Shown: positions 10,561 through 21,250 of the stretch, piece by piece
Numbering within the stretch: the stretch's first letter is position 1
Layout: the number at the start of each line of letters is the position of its first letter
NCBI GenBank assembly: GCA_050084515.1
Contig: CM114272.1
Location: 62,062,001 to 62,126,000 of the forward strand
Origin: Blasia pusilla
Lineage: Eukaryota; Marchantiophyta; Marchantiopsida; Blasiales
Reading direction: 5' to 3'
DNA: 64,000 nt
Translations under genes and position numbers: made by a program
Notes under the pieces: generated by a model
Databases searched by the model: none
What the model was told of the DNA's origin: nothing
Seen by the model: only the letters and a program-made list of their open reading frames with translations

Positions 10561-12340
10561 GGAGATCCCCAGAAGTACTAGTAAGGGGAGTACCTTCTCT
10601 GAGATGTCTCGGGAAACGAAACCCCACTTTGGGTGCCAAACGGCGTTTCAGAGGCACGGGATGAAACGGGAGTTTAGCGAAACCCGAAACCCAAACTGAT
10701 CCAAGGGAGTGGACTTTGTACGCCACACTTGGATTCCAACCGAGATTCACCAGTGCGAGTCTTGGTGAGGAACTCATTGGATGTTCATCGGACAGATTGG
10801 AACCGCTAGCGCGAAAACGCCGTTTCAGGTTCTGAACCGACGATCAAAAGTCTGTCCCAAGTCTTTCGAGACTTGCCCGTGTTGGAAACCGCGAAACTAG
10901 GAAGGTTGAGCTTGAAGAGAGAGTCCGAGACGAGAACTCGGAAAGTAATCCCGTTGATTGATCCAAGACCCGACTAACCGAAGTGCGTGTTTGGATGCAG
11001 ATCAGCGTTGAGAGCGTGACCTACTGAACGCACGCTTCCGCAACAAACAAGATTAACGTTCAAGGAGAGTAGGCGCACGACAATGGAGTTCTCTAGTTTG
11101 TGTTTTCATATGTTTGCAATTGCAGTTGTGAGTAATTAGCGCCGAAGTGCTGCCCATCTTTTTGTAGGAGAGAAGATTGAAGGGCTACACAACATTCTTG
11201 TCAATTTTTGTTGGAAGGTTGAATGGAGAAACCAATTCAATGCCGTCCTAGATCAGAAAACTATGCATGTTGTGGAAGAAATGGTGCGCAATTCTAAGAT
11301 GGGAACATAAATTTATCGTTGATCTTGCAAGCTGCCATGGCCATGGTTGCAGTTTGAAAACCCTTCAAACCCTAAAACTGCAGCCACCACCTTTGTTGTC
11401 ACCTGCCGCCATTTGTGGTTTCCACCCTTTTCCGTCCGCCTTCCACCGCCACCACACTAGTTTCAATACGTCCGCGCCCCCGCCACCTGCGCCCTCCCCC
11501 AACTTCGATAAGATGACCTTTTGATTCATGGGGTTGAAGTAATCATCCCGCTTTGCTATACTTTGTGAGTTGTAGCCGTTGGATGATGATCGAGCACTAT
11601 GTTGTGATGCCTCTAGCCGCAACGCGCCACCGATGGCCCGTCGTACTGCTTGTGGCCGCATCATGTGAGGGAATTCCGGATATTGGATAGTTATTTGGGA
11701 ATATTGGATTTTGGGAAGATGTTGAAAGCATCATTGATGTATGTGGTTTAGGAGATATAGACCTGTGTGGGATGTCCAAAGTTGAGGGTATGTTTTGTCC
11801 ATAAGACGATAGATCAGCCAGTTTTCTGCACCACACATCTTGTTGTGGCACAATACACGTTTTAGTGAGAGGGAGTGTAGATTGAATGTCACATGTTTGG
11901 GTTGAGTGATCGAGGGATTACTTGTGAGAATGAGAGTGATCGCGTGAGCGGGGCACAACGTTCATCACCGTGTCCTTTTGGGACTTTGAGAGGCGAGGTG
12001 GTGGACCTGAGAGTAGCTCTAGGGGATTTTATGCAGACCTTGGATTTATTTCCAAGGTCTCCACATTAGGGATCACCTCGTCCTCCTTCTATGTCATCTT
12101 TATATGAGGAGGAGGACGTAGAAAAGTTGATTGGTGTATGTATTACCAAACATATTGAATGATCCTACCGCCTAGGAGTACAAGATGGACGACCGGGATA
12201 GAGGACCATGTAGCTTTTTGGGAGGTGTGGGTACGATAGCGTTGCACAACTTCATTGCGGAGTTTAGGACTTAGTGTGATTCACAGCGGGCTAGAAACTC
12301 TAGATAGTTCAACCCGTTCACAACATAGAACGGTATGTTC
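10561..12340. other. No gene recognised; possible retrotransposon leader
   Basis: The GC-richer part (10561-11100) continues the repeat style of 10051-10560. The stretch 11370-11520 is C-rich and proline-coding in one frame only. The AT-rich remainder may be the 5' leader of the Ty3 element whose gag follows. I see no conserved motif, RNA gene or intact frame. Confidence 0.3.
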
Positions 12341-12349
12341 CAGCATTTA

Positions 12350-13460
12350 GATGGGGCATCCATGGATGATAACCATGAGTTCTTTTAGAGATATGACCAT
12401 GAGTTTGAGGCTTGGAGATTCTATTATGATCCACACTATGTGTCATGGATTGAGCCATTTCCAAACGAGGAGGAGGAGCTAAGAGAGGCTACTTCCTCTT
12501 CTTTCTGTGATGTGTTAGGAGGGGTGAGTCGAAATTGGGCAATTACATCATCCAATCGGGTTCGTCCTAGGTTCAACCTAGTGGTTGAGTTCTTTGCGGA
12601 GTTGCGGAGGAACTACCAAGGGGTATGGACTGAGAAGTTGCAGAGCATCCACGACTTCTAGAGGTGCATGAGAGAGATTTTGCGGGAGGCATTTACTCGC
12701 CTACGTCGGTTGATTAGTGTCACTTAGGGGGTGATAGAGGCCCAGGTTGTCCAGGCATGGTACGCAATGTTGGACCGAGACCTGCGGAGATGGGTGAGGG
12801 ATGCGGTATTATTGATGCACTCCTCATCTACGTTAATAGATGTTTTTTGAGATGGCGGAGAATATTCACCATTGTCGGCACCACTAGTGCAACAACGTGG
12901 ATTCAAGGAGAGGAATGTGGCACCGTGAGCTCAGGGATCGAGGTTATCGTGAGCATGTGCCATAGAGACCTAGCCATCATATGCAGGGAAGTAGTAGCCG
13001 TGGCCGAGAGTTTTTTGTAGGGCATCTGGTGGACTAATCACCAACAAGATTGCACCCATCACGTTAGTGGACGCGTGCCTTGGGCAGGAGGAGAAGATGG
13101 GCCTGCATCAACAGTCTACGAGTGTGATCATTATCCGAGATATGGTCATACACACCCTTGGTGTTTTAGCCTACATTTTGAGTTAGGTCCGCACAGAGGG
13201 CAAGAGAGGGAACCAGAGCAAATTTTTGGTTTGAGTGGGCCTAGAGGTCATGCGCCAGCTGGTCCCGTTGGGGGAGGAGGAGTTGGATTTGCCCGAGGGG
13301 GTGGTGAACATGCCCGTGGAGGACGTAGAGGTCCACCACCTAAGCGCTTTGAGGGAGATGCACGGCGTAAGGCTAGGATGGCAGCTCTGATACATCGATT
13401 GCATCAAGAGATTGCCGATATGACATTGAGATTACCCGATGTAGAATCAGTGGCATAGAC
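12350..13460 (+). pseudogene. Ty3/Gypsy gag relic with mutated zinc knuckle
   Basis: Frame 12440-12661 carries a basic, acidic-rich gag-like segment. The frame at 13075-13458 contains CDHYPRYGHTHPWC, which is a CX2CX4HX4C knuckle with the second cysteine replaced by tyrosine. A Gly/Pro/Arg linker and a helical tail ending LPDVESVA follow. Several stops and shifts separate the pieces. It lies upstream of protease, RT, RNase H and integrase relics in normal Ty3 order, so the family call is secure although the sequence is dead. Confidence 0.7.
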
Positions 13461-14089
13461 GTCATATGGAGTAGCAAGAGACATGGAGGATCTTGGTTGG
13501 ATGTGCGGGGCTACACAGGTGGAGGCAACTCTTGTTGTTACTTGTGGAGCATCTGAAGAGTTGGACTCGAAAGAGGGAAGGCCAAGAAAGAGACCAGGCT
13601 TGCTCAGTCTTTGACATTGTCCGAGGCGATGAGGACCCCATCGATGGATCCTGATAAGAGTTCTTTGAGAGTTAATGTTGTTGGTGTGCAAGCATAGAGG
13701 CGATGAGGAGAGTGAGTGCAATGACTCCTATTGCAGATGCTCTGGTGGAGCCCCTCTCAAGTACGTTGTTGGGGGCGGCCAACGTAATGTACCTCGGTCC
13801 ATGGTTTTATGCTTTTGATGTTGCGATGTTGGGATGTATGCCCTCCGAGGTTTTTGACTTGTCGTTACGCTATGTGAGTGTGGAGTTGGTCTTCCTATGT
13901 CACGATTAAAGGTGATTATAGAGGAGATGGTGGACCTGCCCTTGAAGCGTATGCTCGGGTCGTCCACCTCACATTCATGGCATGTTGCGGCCGCTAGGAT
14001 GGCGGAGAGGCCCGCAAAATTCACGATAGAGCGTGCACGCCATGGTTTCCTCAGAAGTTATTTTGTTGGATAACCGAGGAGATGTATTC

Positions 14090-14300
14090 CATTTGGTTAG
14101 TCCAAGAGGTACAATGTTTTTCCGCAATGTATCTTGTTGGATTTAGGAGCGCAACCCCTCATGTTGGGAAAAGCAATGCTACAGGGTTGGGCTTGAGGAG
14201 GGCTGGTGTGGAGCGTTGTCCATTCAAGATAGAGACATCCTTGGATGGAGCGAGTACAACATAGTTTATCACCTGACATAAGATCATTGTGAGGATTCGG
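14090..14300 (+). pseudogene. Ty3 retropepsin relic
   Basis: The reading CILLDLGAQPLMLGK is a retropepsin-like active-site region, with DLGA in place of the usual DTGA or DSGA. A frameshift near 14185 joins it to GLGLRRAGVERCPFKIETS. It sits between gag and RT as expected. Stops follow immediately. Confidence 0.6.
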
Positions 14301-14412
14301 TCAGGTCATCCGTGTGTGAGAGTCCTACCATAGTCACGATGAGGAGACTTGGGAGCCAGATATGGGCCCTAAGTTGACAAGAGGAGAGCGGCGCCAAATA
14401 CATTAGTTCCTT

Positions 14413-14935
14413 ATGAGTTATAATAATTGTTTTGCATTAAGCATGCAGGATTTGGGTACGTTGAAGGGTCCAAGGATCCGCATTGAGATATTTAGCAACA
14501 CATCGATCTTTGGACAACCCAACAGGTACAATGATATAGAGAGGGCTCTGATTCAGAGTAGGAGCCAAGACTTGGTTCGTGGAGGACTAGTAGAGATGTC
14601 GCATGGAGAGTATGCATCTGCCATTGTCATGCCCACTAAGAAGGATGTGCATGTATATGGCAATTGGACGGATAGGCGAATGTGTGGAGACTATCCAACT
14701 ATCAATTGGCATATGAAGTCCGATAGACATGCTATGCCCACTCTTGAGGAAATCTTTGATGTTTTGCAAAGGTCTTTAATTCGTTGGATCTTCGAGCCAG
14801 ATACCATCAGTTTGCTATTAGATTAGAGAATATGGAGAAGACGGTATTGTGGGGCATTGATCCTCAAGCGAAGGATTGTTTGTACCAGTGATGGTTCTTA
14901 CTATTTGGGTTAAAGAACGCCCTAGAGTATTGGAG
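14413..14935 (+). pseudogene. Ty3 reverse transcriptase relic, palm truncated
   Basis: The fingers region is readable: ERALIQSRSQDLVRGGLVEM, then EYASAIVMPTKKDVH, then RRMCGDYPTINWHMKSDRHA and MPTLEEIFDV. After a frameshift, DLRARYHQFAIRLENMEKT and WFLLFGLKNAL follow. The sequence then jumps to RNase H, so the region with the catalytic Y/FxDD motif is missing. The element cannot be autonomous. Confidence 0.8.
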
Positions 14936-14937
14936 CG

Positions 14938-15273
14938 GTGCTCACCCAGGATGACGATGAGGGTAGAGAGTTCGTGGTGGCTTACGCTAGTCGCTCAAAC
15001 AACGCTGCAAAGGCAAAGTATGCCTCATATGAGGATGAGTGCTTGGTTGTAATATGGGATGTCGCGCATGTAAGGTGTTACTTATTTGGCATCCCCTTTA
15101 CCATCATTATTGACCATTTGCCACTTAAGTGGTTGATCGAGTCCAACAAGCTTACATGGAAGCTTGCAAGGTGGGCTTTGTTGTTGCAAGCGTATAATTT
15201 CCATATGGTACATAGACCAAAGATGCTCAACGAGGATGCAGATGGTTTGAGCCGTAACCCATGCCCAAGTTAA
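14938..15273 (+). pseudogene. Ty3 RNase H relic
   Basis: The open frame contains EFVVAYASRSNNAAKAKYAS, YEDECLVVIWDVAHVRCYLF, IDHLPLKWL and ARWALLLQAYNFHMVHRP followed by EDADGLSR, the usual order for Ty3 RNase H up to the conserved DALSR-like end. The frame is intact from 14938 to the stop at 15271, making this the best-preserved domain. Confidence 0.85.
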
Positions 15274-15619
15274 CGAGATGTGATTGGATCTCGTTAGCAT
15301 GAAAAGAGTTATGAGGAGTTGATGCTTGGATGGCACACATTAGCCTATTTGAGCTTGTTGGCTATGGAGAGCCAGATTGTTGAGACTTTGATGGCGAGGT
15401 CTAACAGAGAGTCCCTAGATCTAGAGGACGATGAGGAGGCAACACGTGGTTGGGATATTCACAAGGATGGAGTAGTCTTCGAGTACCTACGTGTCGGCAG
15501 CATTGCGAGCACAGTGGATGTTAGAGAGCAAGATCGGATCCTAAATTGAGCCAAACGGTTCCGACGCAAAGGGACACATGTATTGCGAGTATTCGAGGAT
15601 GACAGAGTACATGTAGTGC

Positions 15620-16500
15620 TATATCTGTGTAGAGAGCATGACTAGTGTAGCATGCCCACGACGAGTTAGGTCATTTTGTAGTAAAGTGGGCATAGAACTT
15701 GCTCCATATACAATATTGGTGGCGAGGCATGTAAATTATTGTCCACCAATTTGTTGCCAAGTGCATGGTGTGTGAGTAGGTCTTGACATCGTTCAATGCT
15801 ACGACTCGTGATGATCGAACATTTCTCTAAATGGATAGAGTTGGTTGCATTGCCTCAAAAAGCGAATAAGGGAGTAGTGTATGCCTTCCTAGATCAAGTG
15901 TTGAGTCATTATGGTGCACCTGCTAAGGTGTTGACAGACCAGAGTATGGAGTTTTTGAACGAGTTTAGGCCTTGTGTGATGAGGCGTTGATCGACAACCG
16001 CACTACTTTGTGAGATCATCCTAAGTCGGATGGACTAGCGGAGAGGGTTGTGCAAACGGTGAAGAGAGGTTTACGCAAGTATGGCTTGCAGCAAGGCCAC
16101 CTAAAAGATTGGGACATGGAGTTTCCGTGGTTGGCGATGGGATATAGATTCAACAGGCAAGCATCCTTAGTGTCTTTCTCACAGTATTTGTTGTTATATG
16201 TCCGAGAGCTAGATTTACCTATGGTCATTCGTCAAGATGCTCGTGAGGTGTTGAACATTGATGACAATGATGTATGGATGCGAACATGTTTTCAGAGGGC
16301 TGAGTTATTTTGAAGAGTGATGCTTATGGCGTTGGAGAACTTGGGGAATGCACAACAACGGGATACTATGAGGTATGCGACTATTCGGGGAGGTGGTTAT
16401 TGACCGGCTATCCGGACGTTTCATCAAGGAGAGTATGTCTACTTGCAGTAGACATCACCCAAGACTTTGGATGTGACTATATGACGCACTATCTTGAGAG
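15620..16500 (+). pseudogene. Ty3 integrase relic
   Basis: The zinc-binding N-terminus is only hinted at (CPPICCQVHGV near 15740). The core reads DHFSKW-like EHFSKWIELVALPQK and VLSHYGAPAKVLTDQSMEFL, giving the second aspartate in TDQ. It then shifts frame to MQTVKRGLRKYGL and DWDMEFPWLAMGYRFNRQAS. A C-terminal part follows (VLNIDDNDVW, and after shifts GRWLL and LRVRKALPHGVLL). Several shifts and stops are present. Confidence 0.8.
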
Positions 16501-16643
16501 TGCGTAAGGCTTTGCCACATGGTGTTCTCTTATCGAAGGGACGCAATGGTATGGTTTGGAAAAACCATATGCGTAATTGTGCGCCAGGCCACCTTCCTAA
16601 AATTGAAGATACTGTTGATTTGAGCTTAGCACTAGTTCCTACA

Positions 16644-16793
16644 GGCTTGCGCTATATGTTCTCTTGCTTAGCCAGGGGTGCAGCCATTACGCTAGTCTAT
16701 TATGGATGTTCGAGAGGATGGCATATGGCATGTCTGAGGCCACCTCTCACTACGGTTCCTCAAGGGTGATGGATGTGCCCTAGATGTACATAG
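16644..16793 (+). pseudogene. PHD-like finger at the integrase C-terminus
   Basis: The frame reads GCSRGWHMACLRPPLTTVPQ, then a TGA, then WMCPRCT and a stop. This matches the second half of a C4HC3 PHD finger: C4, H5, C6, C7 and C8 are present with correct spacing (CX4H, HX2C, CX2C). The positions of C1, C2 and C3 read Y, S and Y, two of them explainable as TGT to TAT. Ty3 chromoviruses usually have a chromodomain here. The finger would bind histone tails and steer integration (inference). Confidence 0.6.
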
Positions 16794-16914
16794 AGTAGGT
16801 AATTGTGGATTCTAACTTTTGTCTTTGACATGGATGACTAGAAGACGACTAACGATGGGGCTACATGAGCACCCAAACTTTTTGCTCTTAACGTCTTAGA
16901 GATGTATGTTATGG

Positions 16915-17535
16915 TAGGTAAGAATAGATGATTATCGATCTGAAGTTAGACAGACCTAACCACCAGCTAGGGGCGCGATTGGAGATATTTTGGTACTTAT
17001 CGTCTCGATGTGTAGATTCCATAAGTTAGCATGGGGTTGTGTGTGTTAGGGTATGCATTCGGTGACCACGATGTATGTTGTGTAGCGATGTGTATGCAAA
17101 CGACAACGATCACGTACTTTAGGATAGATCAACGAATTCTAGTAAAACCTCTTTGAGGATTGTGGAGGACATGCTCAAGAGGTCAAAGAAGATCTTCTGA
17201 AGCCATGGGTAACGTGAGAGAGTAGGTTTCCCCTTCGTTTTGGTTCATTTGGAGCCATATTGAGAAACCTACTATTTTAGGTAGTTTTCTTTTTTCATAT
17301 AATTCACTTTCCACTTTAGGAAGTGGCCATTGATCTCCTACAATAGGTGAAGAGCCAAGGAGATGACCTACGAACATAGGTTACCATGGAGAGGGCTTAA
17401 GAGAGGGAAGGAGGTCATGGTAGGTAAAAATAAATGGCTATCTCGAGTTAGAGAGACCTAACCACCAACTAGGATGGCAATTGGAGATATTTTGGTACCT
17501 ATCATCTCGGTGTGTGGATTCCATAAGTTAACCCC
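16915..17535 (+). repeat. Direct repeats of about 115 bp downstream of the Ty3 relic
   Basis: A block at about 16915-17035 recurs at 17418-17535: GGTAAGAATAGATGATTATC against GGTAAAAATAAATGGCTATC, then GACCTAACCACCA, then GGAGATATTTTGGTAC and ATTCCATAAGTTA. The same block follows the second Ty3 relic at about 56140-56240. It is probably part of the 3' untranslated region or LTR of this family, duplicated around an insertion. Confidence 0.55.
17215..17410 (-). repeat. Fragment of LTR-like family (minus)
   Basis: Its reverse complement matches 42180-42400 and 20310-20500: the blocks CCATGGTAACCTATG, CCTTGGCTCTT and CTCCAAATGAACC(A)AAACGAAGG occur in order. It is inserted between the two direct repeats of the Ty3 relic. 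Confidence 0.6.
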
Positions 17536-17539
17536 TTTC

Positions 17540-19330
17540 CTACCACTATAATAGACGACTTTGATGTTGAAGATACTATAATGTGTAATTCTTATTTTGT
17601 AATATTTTCTATTACAAACTTCACTTTCTTTCAACCTTGAATAATTTGGGTATATTCTAATTTATGGCGAATGATAATTGCATCTAATGCACTCCCTTTT
17701 CTATGTATGTAATCATAAAATATGAAATCGCATTTTTATTATAATTATAATCATGCCATCAATGTGCAATACCAACTTAGAGCCCTCACATTTATTCCTT
17801 TATTCTTGCATAAGTTATAGTTTGTTTTCCTATTGTAATGTTAAAGTCATTATGACTAACTTATTTAATATAACTATACAACACAATTTTATCCCTCATT
17901 CCAGCCCTCAATAGTTACATAATGTGCTTCAAATTCCGCGAGCCTAAGGCTAAAGACAATGCCATGGTGATTCAATTGACCTACATAATATTGGAAATAC
18001 GGATGATCTTTCGAAAATAAGTGTTACATACGGAGTCAATCATTATTATTGGGATGGTCCTTATACTTATCAACAAAGTAGTCACTCTTACAATTATTGC
18101 TATAATTGATGAATTTGATATTGAAAAAATTATAATGTATAATAATTATTTTTCTATCGTTCTCTATCATAAACTTCATTTCTTTCCACTTTGAGTAATT
18201 AGCGCATATTCTTAAGTTTTCTTATTTTTCCAATATAACGATGATTGTATCTAGTATGGTTCCTTGTTCTATATATGATTGGAATCTCACTCTATCCATT
18301 ACATAGTTCCACTTAAACTATTAAAATTTATTTATGCATATTTTTAGACATCAGTTTTGGTTCTATGATTACGGAGATTGTATTTTTTCTAAAATTTATT
18401 CATTGTAATCTTCCTCTTCCTTCCAACTCGCAACAATTACATGACATTGTTCGAGTTGCACAAGTTTGATTTGGTTGGCATACATAATTTTGGATGTAGA
18501 AATGATCCTTTGATAATGAATGTGTGCCAAACAAGACGAAAATCAGCGTAATGGGATGGTTTATCAAGAGGTTCAAACGAAGGAAATGAAGATAGTGTAT
18601 TTGGTAATCTTCCAAATGGAATTTCTTCTTGCCTAATCAACATTTATGATTCCCTCGAAATATAAACTTGGAGAATATTGATTTATGCAATCTAAGACTT
18701 CTTCTAGTCCTACACTAGTACATGGGGAATTTGTAGGTAACATTTGTTGATTTATAGTCATCTACTACCCTAAGATTAAAAGATAAATTGAGAGGTGGAA
18801 TAGGCTTAGATGGAGCATACCATACTATTTATGAAGGATTTGAAGTATTTTCAAAATAATATTATAAGGGATTTAAGAAAAAATATAAAAAGAAAAAAAA
18901 TCATCAAGATTATTACCACGGTGCTCACTATAAATTTTTTGCAAGATGAGTTTAATTTTATTATTTTTGAATATGATATTTATAAATTACTAAAAGGCTT
19001 AAATTTTGTTACAATCTAATTTTCTATTTGAACAGATTAGATCTCCCCTACTAGATTTATTTTTTATGGTTTAGATATTCCATAAAATAATTTTATTTAT
19101 TTTAATAGATAAAAATTAATATTTATTTATATATGGGTTAAAATTTTTTTATCCATATAGGCTATTACTTATTTCAAAATAAAATCAATCATAAAGATAA
19201 ATTTTAGAGAAGAGAAAAAATTTACCGCATACACTTATGCTTTTTATTGGCGTAGTTAAATGAGATCCCATCTAACATGTGTGAGTGTATAGGATAGTAA
19301 TAGCAAGTCTCACTTTCGTGAAAGTGGCTC
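17540..19330. other. AT-rich DNA, no gene seen
   Basis: The composition is strongly AT-rich with long A and T runs and no conserved frame. Two partly similar stretches (17570-17700 and 18110-18260) share the order TATAATGTATAATAATTAT, CTTCATTTCTTTCCACTTTGA and GCGCATATTCT, so they look like diverged copies of one unit. Confidence 0.4.
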
Positions 19331-19379
19331 AAGTTCGAATCCTATATCCACCACATTTTTGTAATAGATGACAGGAACA

Positions 19380-19660
19380 TGAATGAAGGATGGATGGACG
19401 ATGGACAGACTTTACAATGGATGGAGTACAAACGGAGGGGATGAAGCAAGCATGAACACAGGATGGATGGAGCATGGGAAGACTTTACAACAGATGGAGT
19501 ATAGGCGGAGGATGGAAAATGTGTGGAGGGAGAGAGGATCATCACACAAAACATGGATGGATGGGGGGGGTGAATGGATGGAAGGAGTATTAATACAGAA
19601 AATGGATGGAGGGAATGTTGATGGACGGAGAATGGATGGATAGATAGAGGATGGAAAAAT
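19380..19660. repeat. GGAT-type minisatellite
   Basis: There are many repeats of GGATGGATGGA with interspersed ATGGAG units and one G8 run. Every reading frame is a low-complexity shadow (for example PSIHPFS on the minus strand), so no gene is called. Confidence 0.8.
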
Positions 19661-19939
19661 GATGAGCAAACCAATGTTCTTTTTGATATGTTAGTCATTT
19701 ATTAATGATTCGCTAGCCTTAGTCATTATCAGTAATGACTTGGTTTGTATGACTCTATAGGTCGTTTGTCATTATCAGTCATTTCGTACCATTGATGACG
19801 CAACCTAGTCATATGTCAAAGTCATAAAATGAAACATTTTCTTCTAATACGATCTGCTATCGAGTCTTTCTTGGCATTGCTCTCATATGATGAGTTATAA
19901 CCAAGACGCGCTCAATTTATGAATGTTGTTCTTCTTGAT

Positions 19940-20620
19940 ATTGGATTTGATATTGTTGTTGTTCTTGTGTGCATACACATTGCTCCACAACATACACCAT
20001 TGTCACCAAATATACACACAAACACATAATATACCATATTAACTCATGGCATCTAAACATCGAGATAATTGACTATCAAAATATCTCCAATAAATCAAGA
20101 TTCTCCTAACAAGGTCTCTCACAAGATGCACATACTACATCTCTCTCTCTAATGTGCAAGCTAACCTACTCTTCTAATGAGAGGCTTGGATTACTCATAA
20201 GGCAAGGAGGACCATAGCTCCACGGCCTCATGCGATGGAGGTGCAACATAGAGGTTCAACAAAGATAAAACGAGCTCCAAAGCTCTCTCTTCTTGGGTAT
20301 ATCCCTTTCCCTTTCCCAAGCTCTCTCCATAGTAACATATACTCATAGATCATCTCCTTGGCTCTTGACTTGTTGTAGGGGGATCAAGGGCCACTTCCCA
20401 AAGTATAAATTTAACTTTACTCAAAACGATAACGTACCCGAAATAGTAAGTTTTTCTCTGATAGCTTCAAATGAGCCGAAACAAAGGGGAACGAGTTTGT
20501 TACTCAAGTTACCAATGACTTAAGCACATCATCATTGACCTCATGAGGATGTCTTCCACTATCCCTGAAGGGACTCTACTATAAACTCGTCGATCCATCC
20601 TAAAAGACATGACACTCCAC
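19940..20620 (+). repeat. LTR-like family copy
   Basis: It matches 41862-42560 over about 680 bp: GTGTGCATACACATTGCT at the start, AATGAGAGGCTTGG in the middle and GGCTCTTGAC, CATCCTAAAAGAC toward the end. It abuts a Copia gag relic on its right. Confidence 0.65.
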
Positions 20621-20624
20621 ATAG

Positions 20625-21250
20625 TTTAGTTGTTGTAAGGCCCTCGTTCTCATATCTTCCTTCTTCTTGAAACAAAATTATGACAAATTGATCCTTTATC
20701 CTACAATAATTTCAAGATCAAGGGACCCTATGCTCGTGGCCTCAACCCCAACGATTTCCACTATTATCTTGTGATTGTGTTTGGGACTAGTTCAGAGTTG
20801 AACCAGTGAAAAAATATTGAGTGTCTATGTCTTTTCCTCCATATCCTTGATATATACCACGACCATGGAAGCTTGTATTTCGATCTCTGCCTCTATTTGA
20901 TCTATTACATGCAAATAGTGTAATCTCTTCCATACTAGCCAAGATACTATTGGAGACTAGACGCATCTCCTCACTAATCAAGAGTAGCACTAACTCATGA
21001 ATGATTGGATATTTCTCTCTCGCGTAGATAGAGGTCTCAAAAGACTTGAAATCTTATGGAAGGCCTTGAAAAGTGAACCAATCATATTATCATCTTCTAT
21101 AGTGGTAAACTAATCGTGATTAAGATTATTACGTTAAACTAACTAACTAAGATTAAGCTTCCCTAGTTTGTGTGAGTACCAAAAGTAGGAGTTTGTGTGT
21201 ATGATGAGCTTGTCTACAACTTAGTCCTCAATAATCTACCACTCTTATAT
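20625..21250 (-). pseudogene. Copia gag relic (minus)
   Basis: It is homologous to the gag at 33385-34058. The knuckle region (20640-20690), the GRG-rich block (20800-20870), the EEMRL block and the LTR-side block at 21120-21250 (CTAACTAAGATTAAGCTTCC) appear in the same order. Every cysteine of the knuckle except the last is mutated, and stops are frequent. Confidence 0.65.

Noticed and set aside
19285-19355. tRNA-like segment with GTTCGAATCC and a CACTTTCGTGAAAGTG stem
   Set aside because: The T-stem and acceptor stem do not pair convincingly and no anticodon can be assigned.
19342-19698. Open frames of 85-118 codons over the GGAT minisatellite
   Set aside because: They are translations of a simple repeat on both strands.
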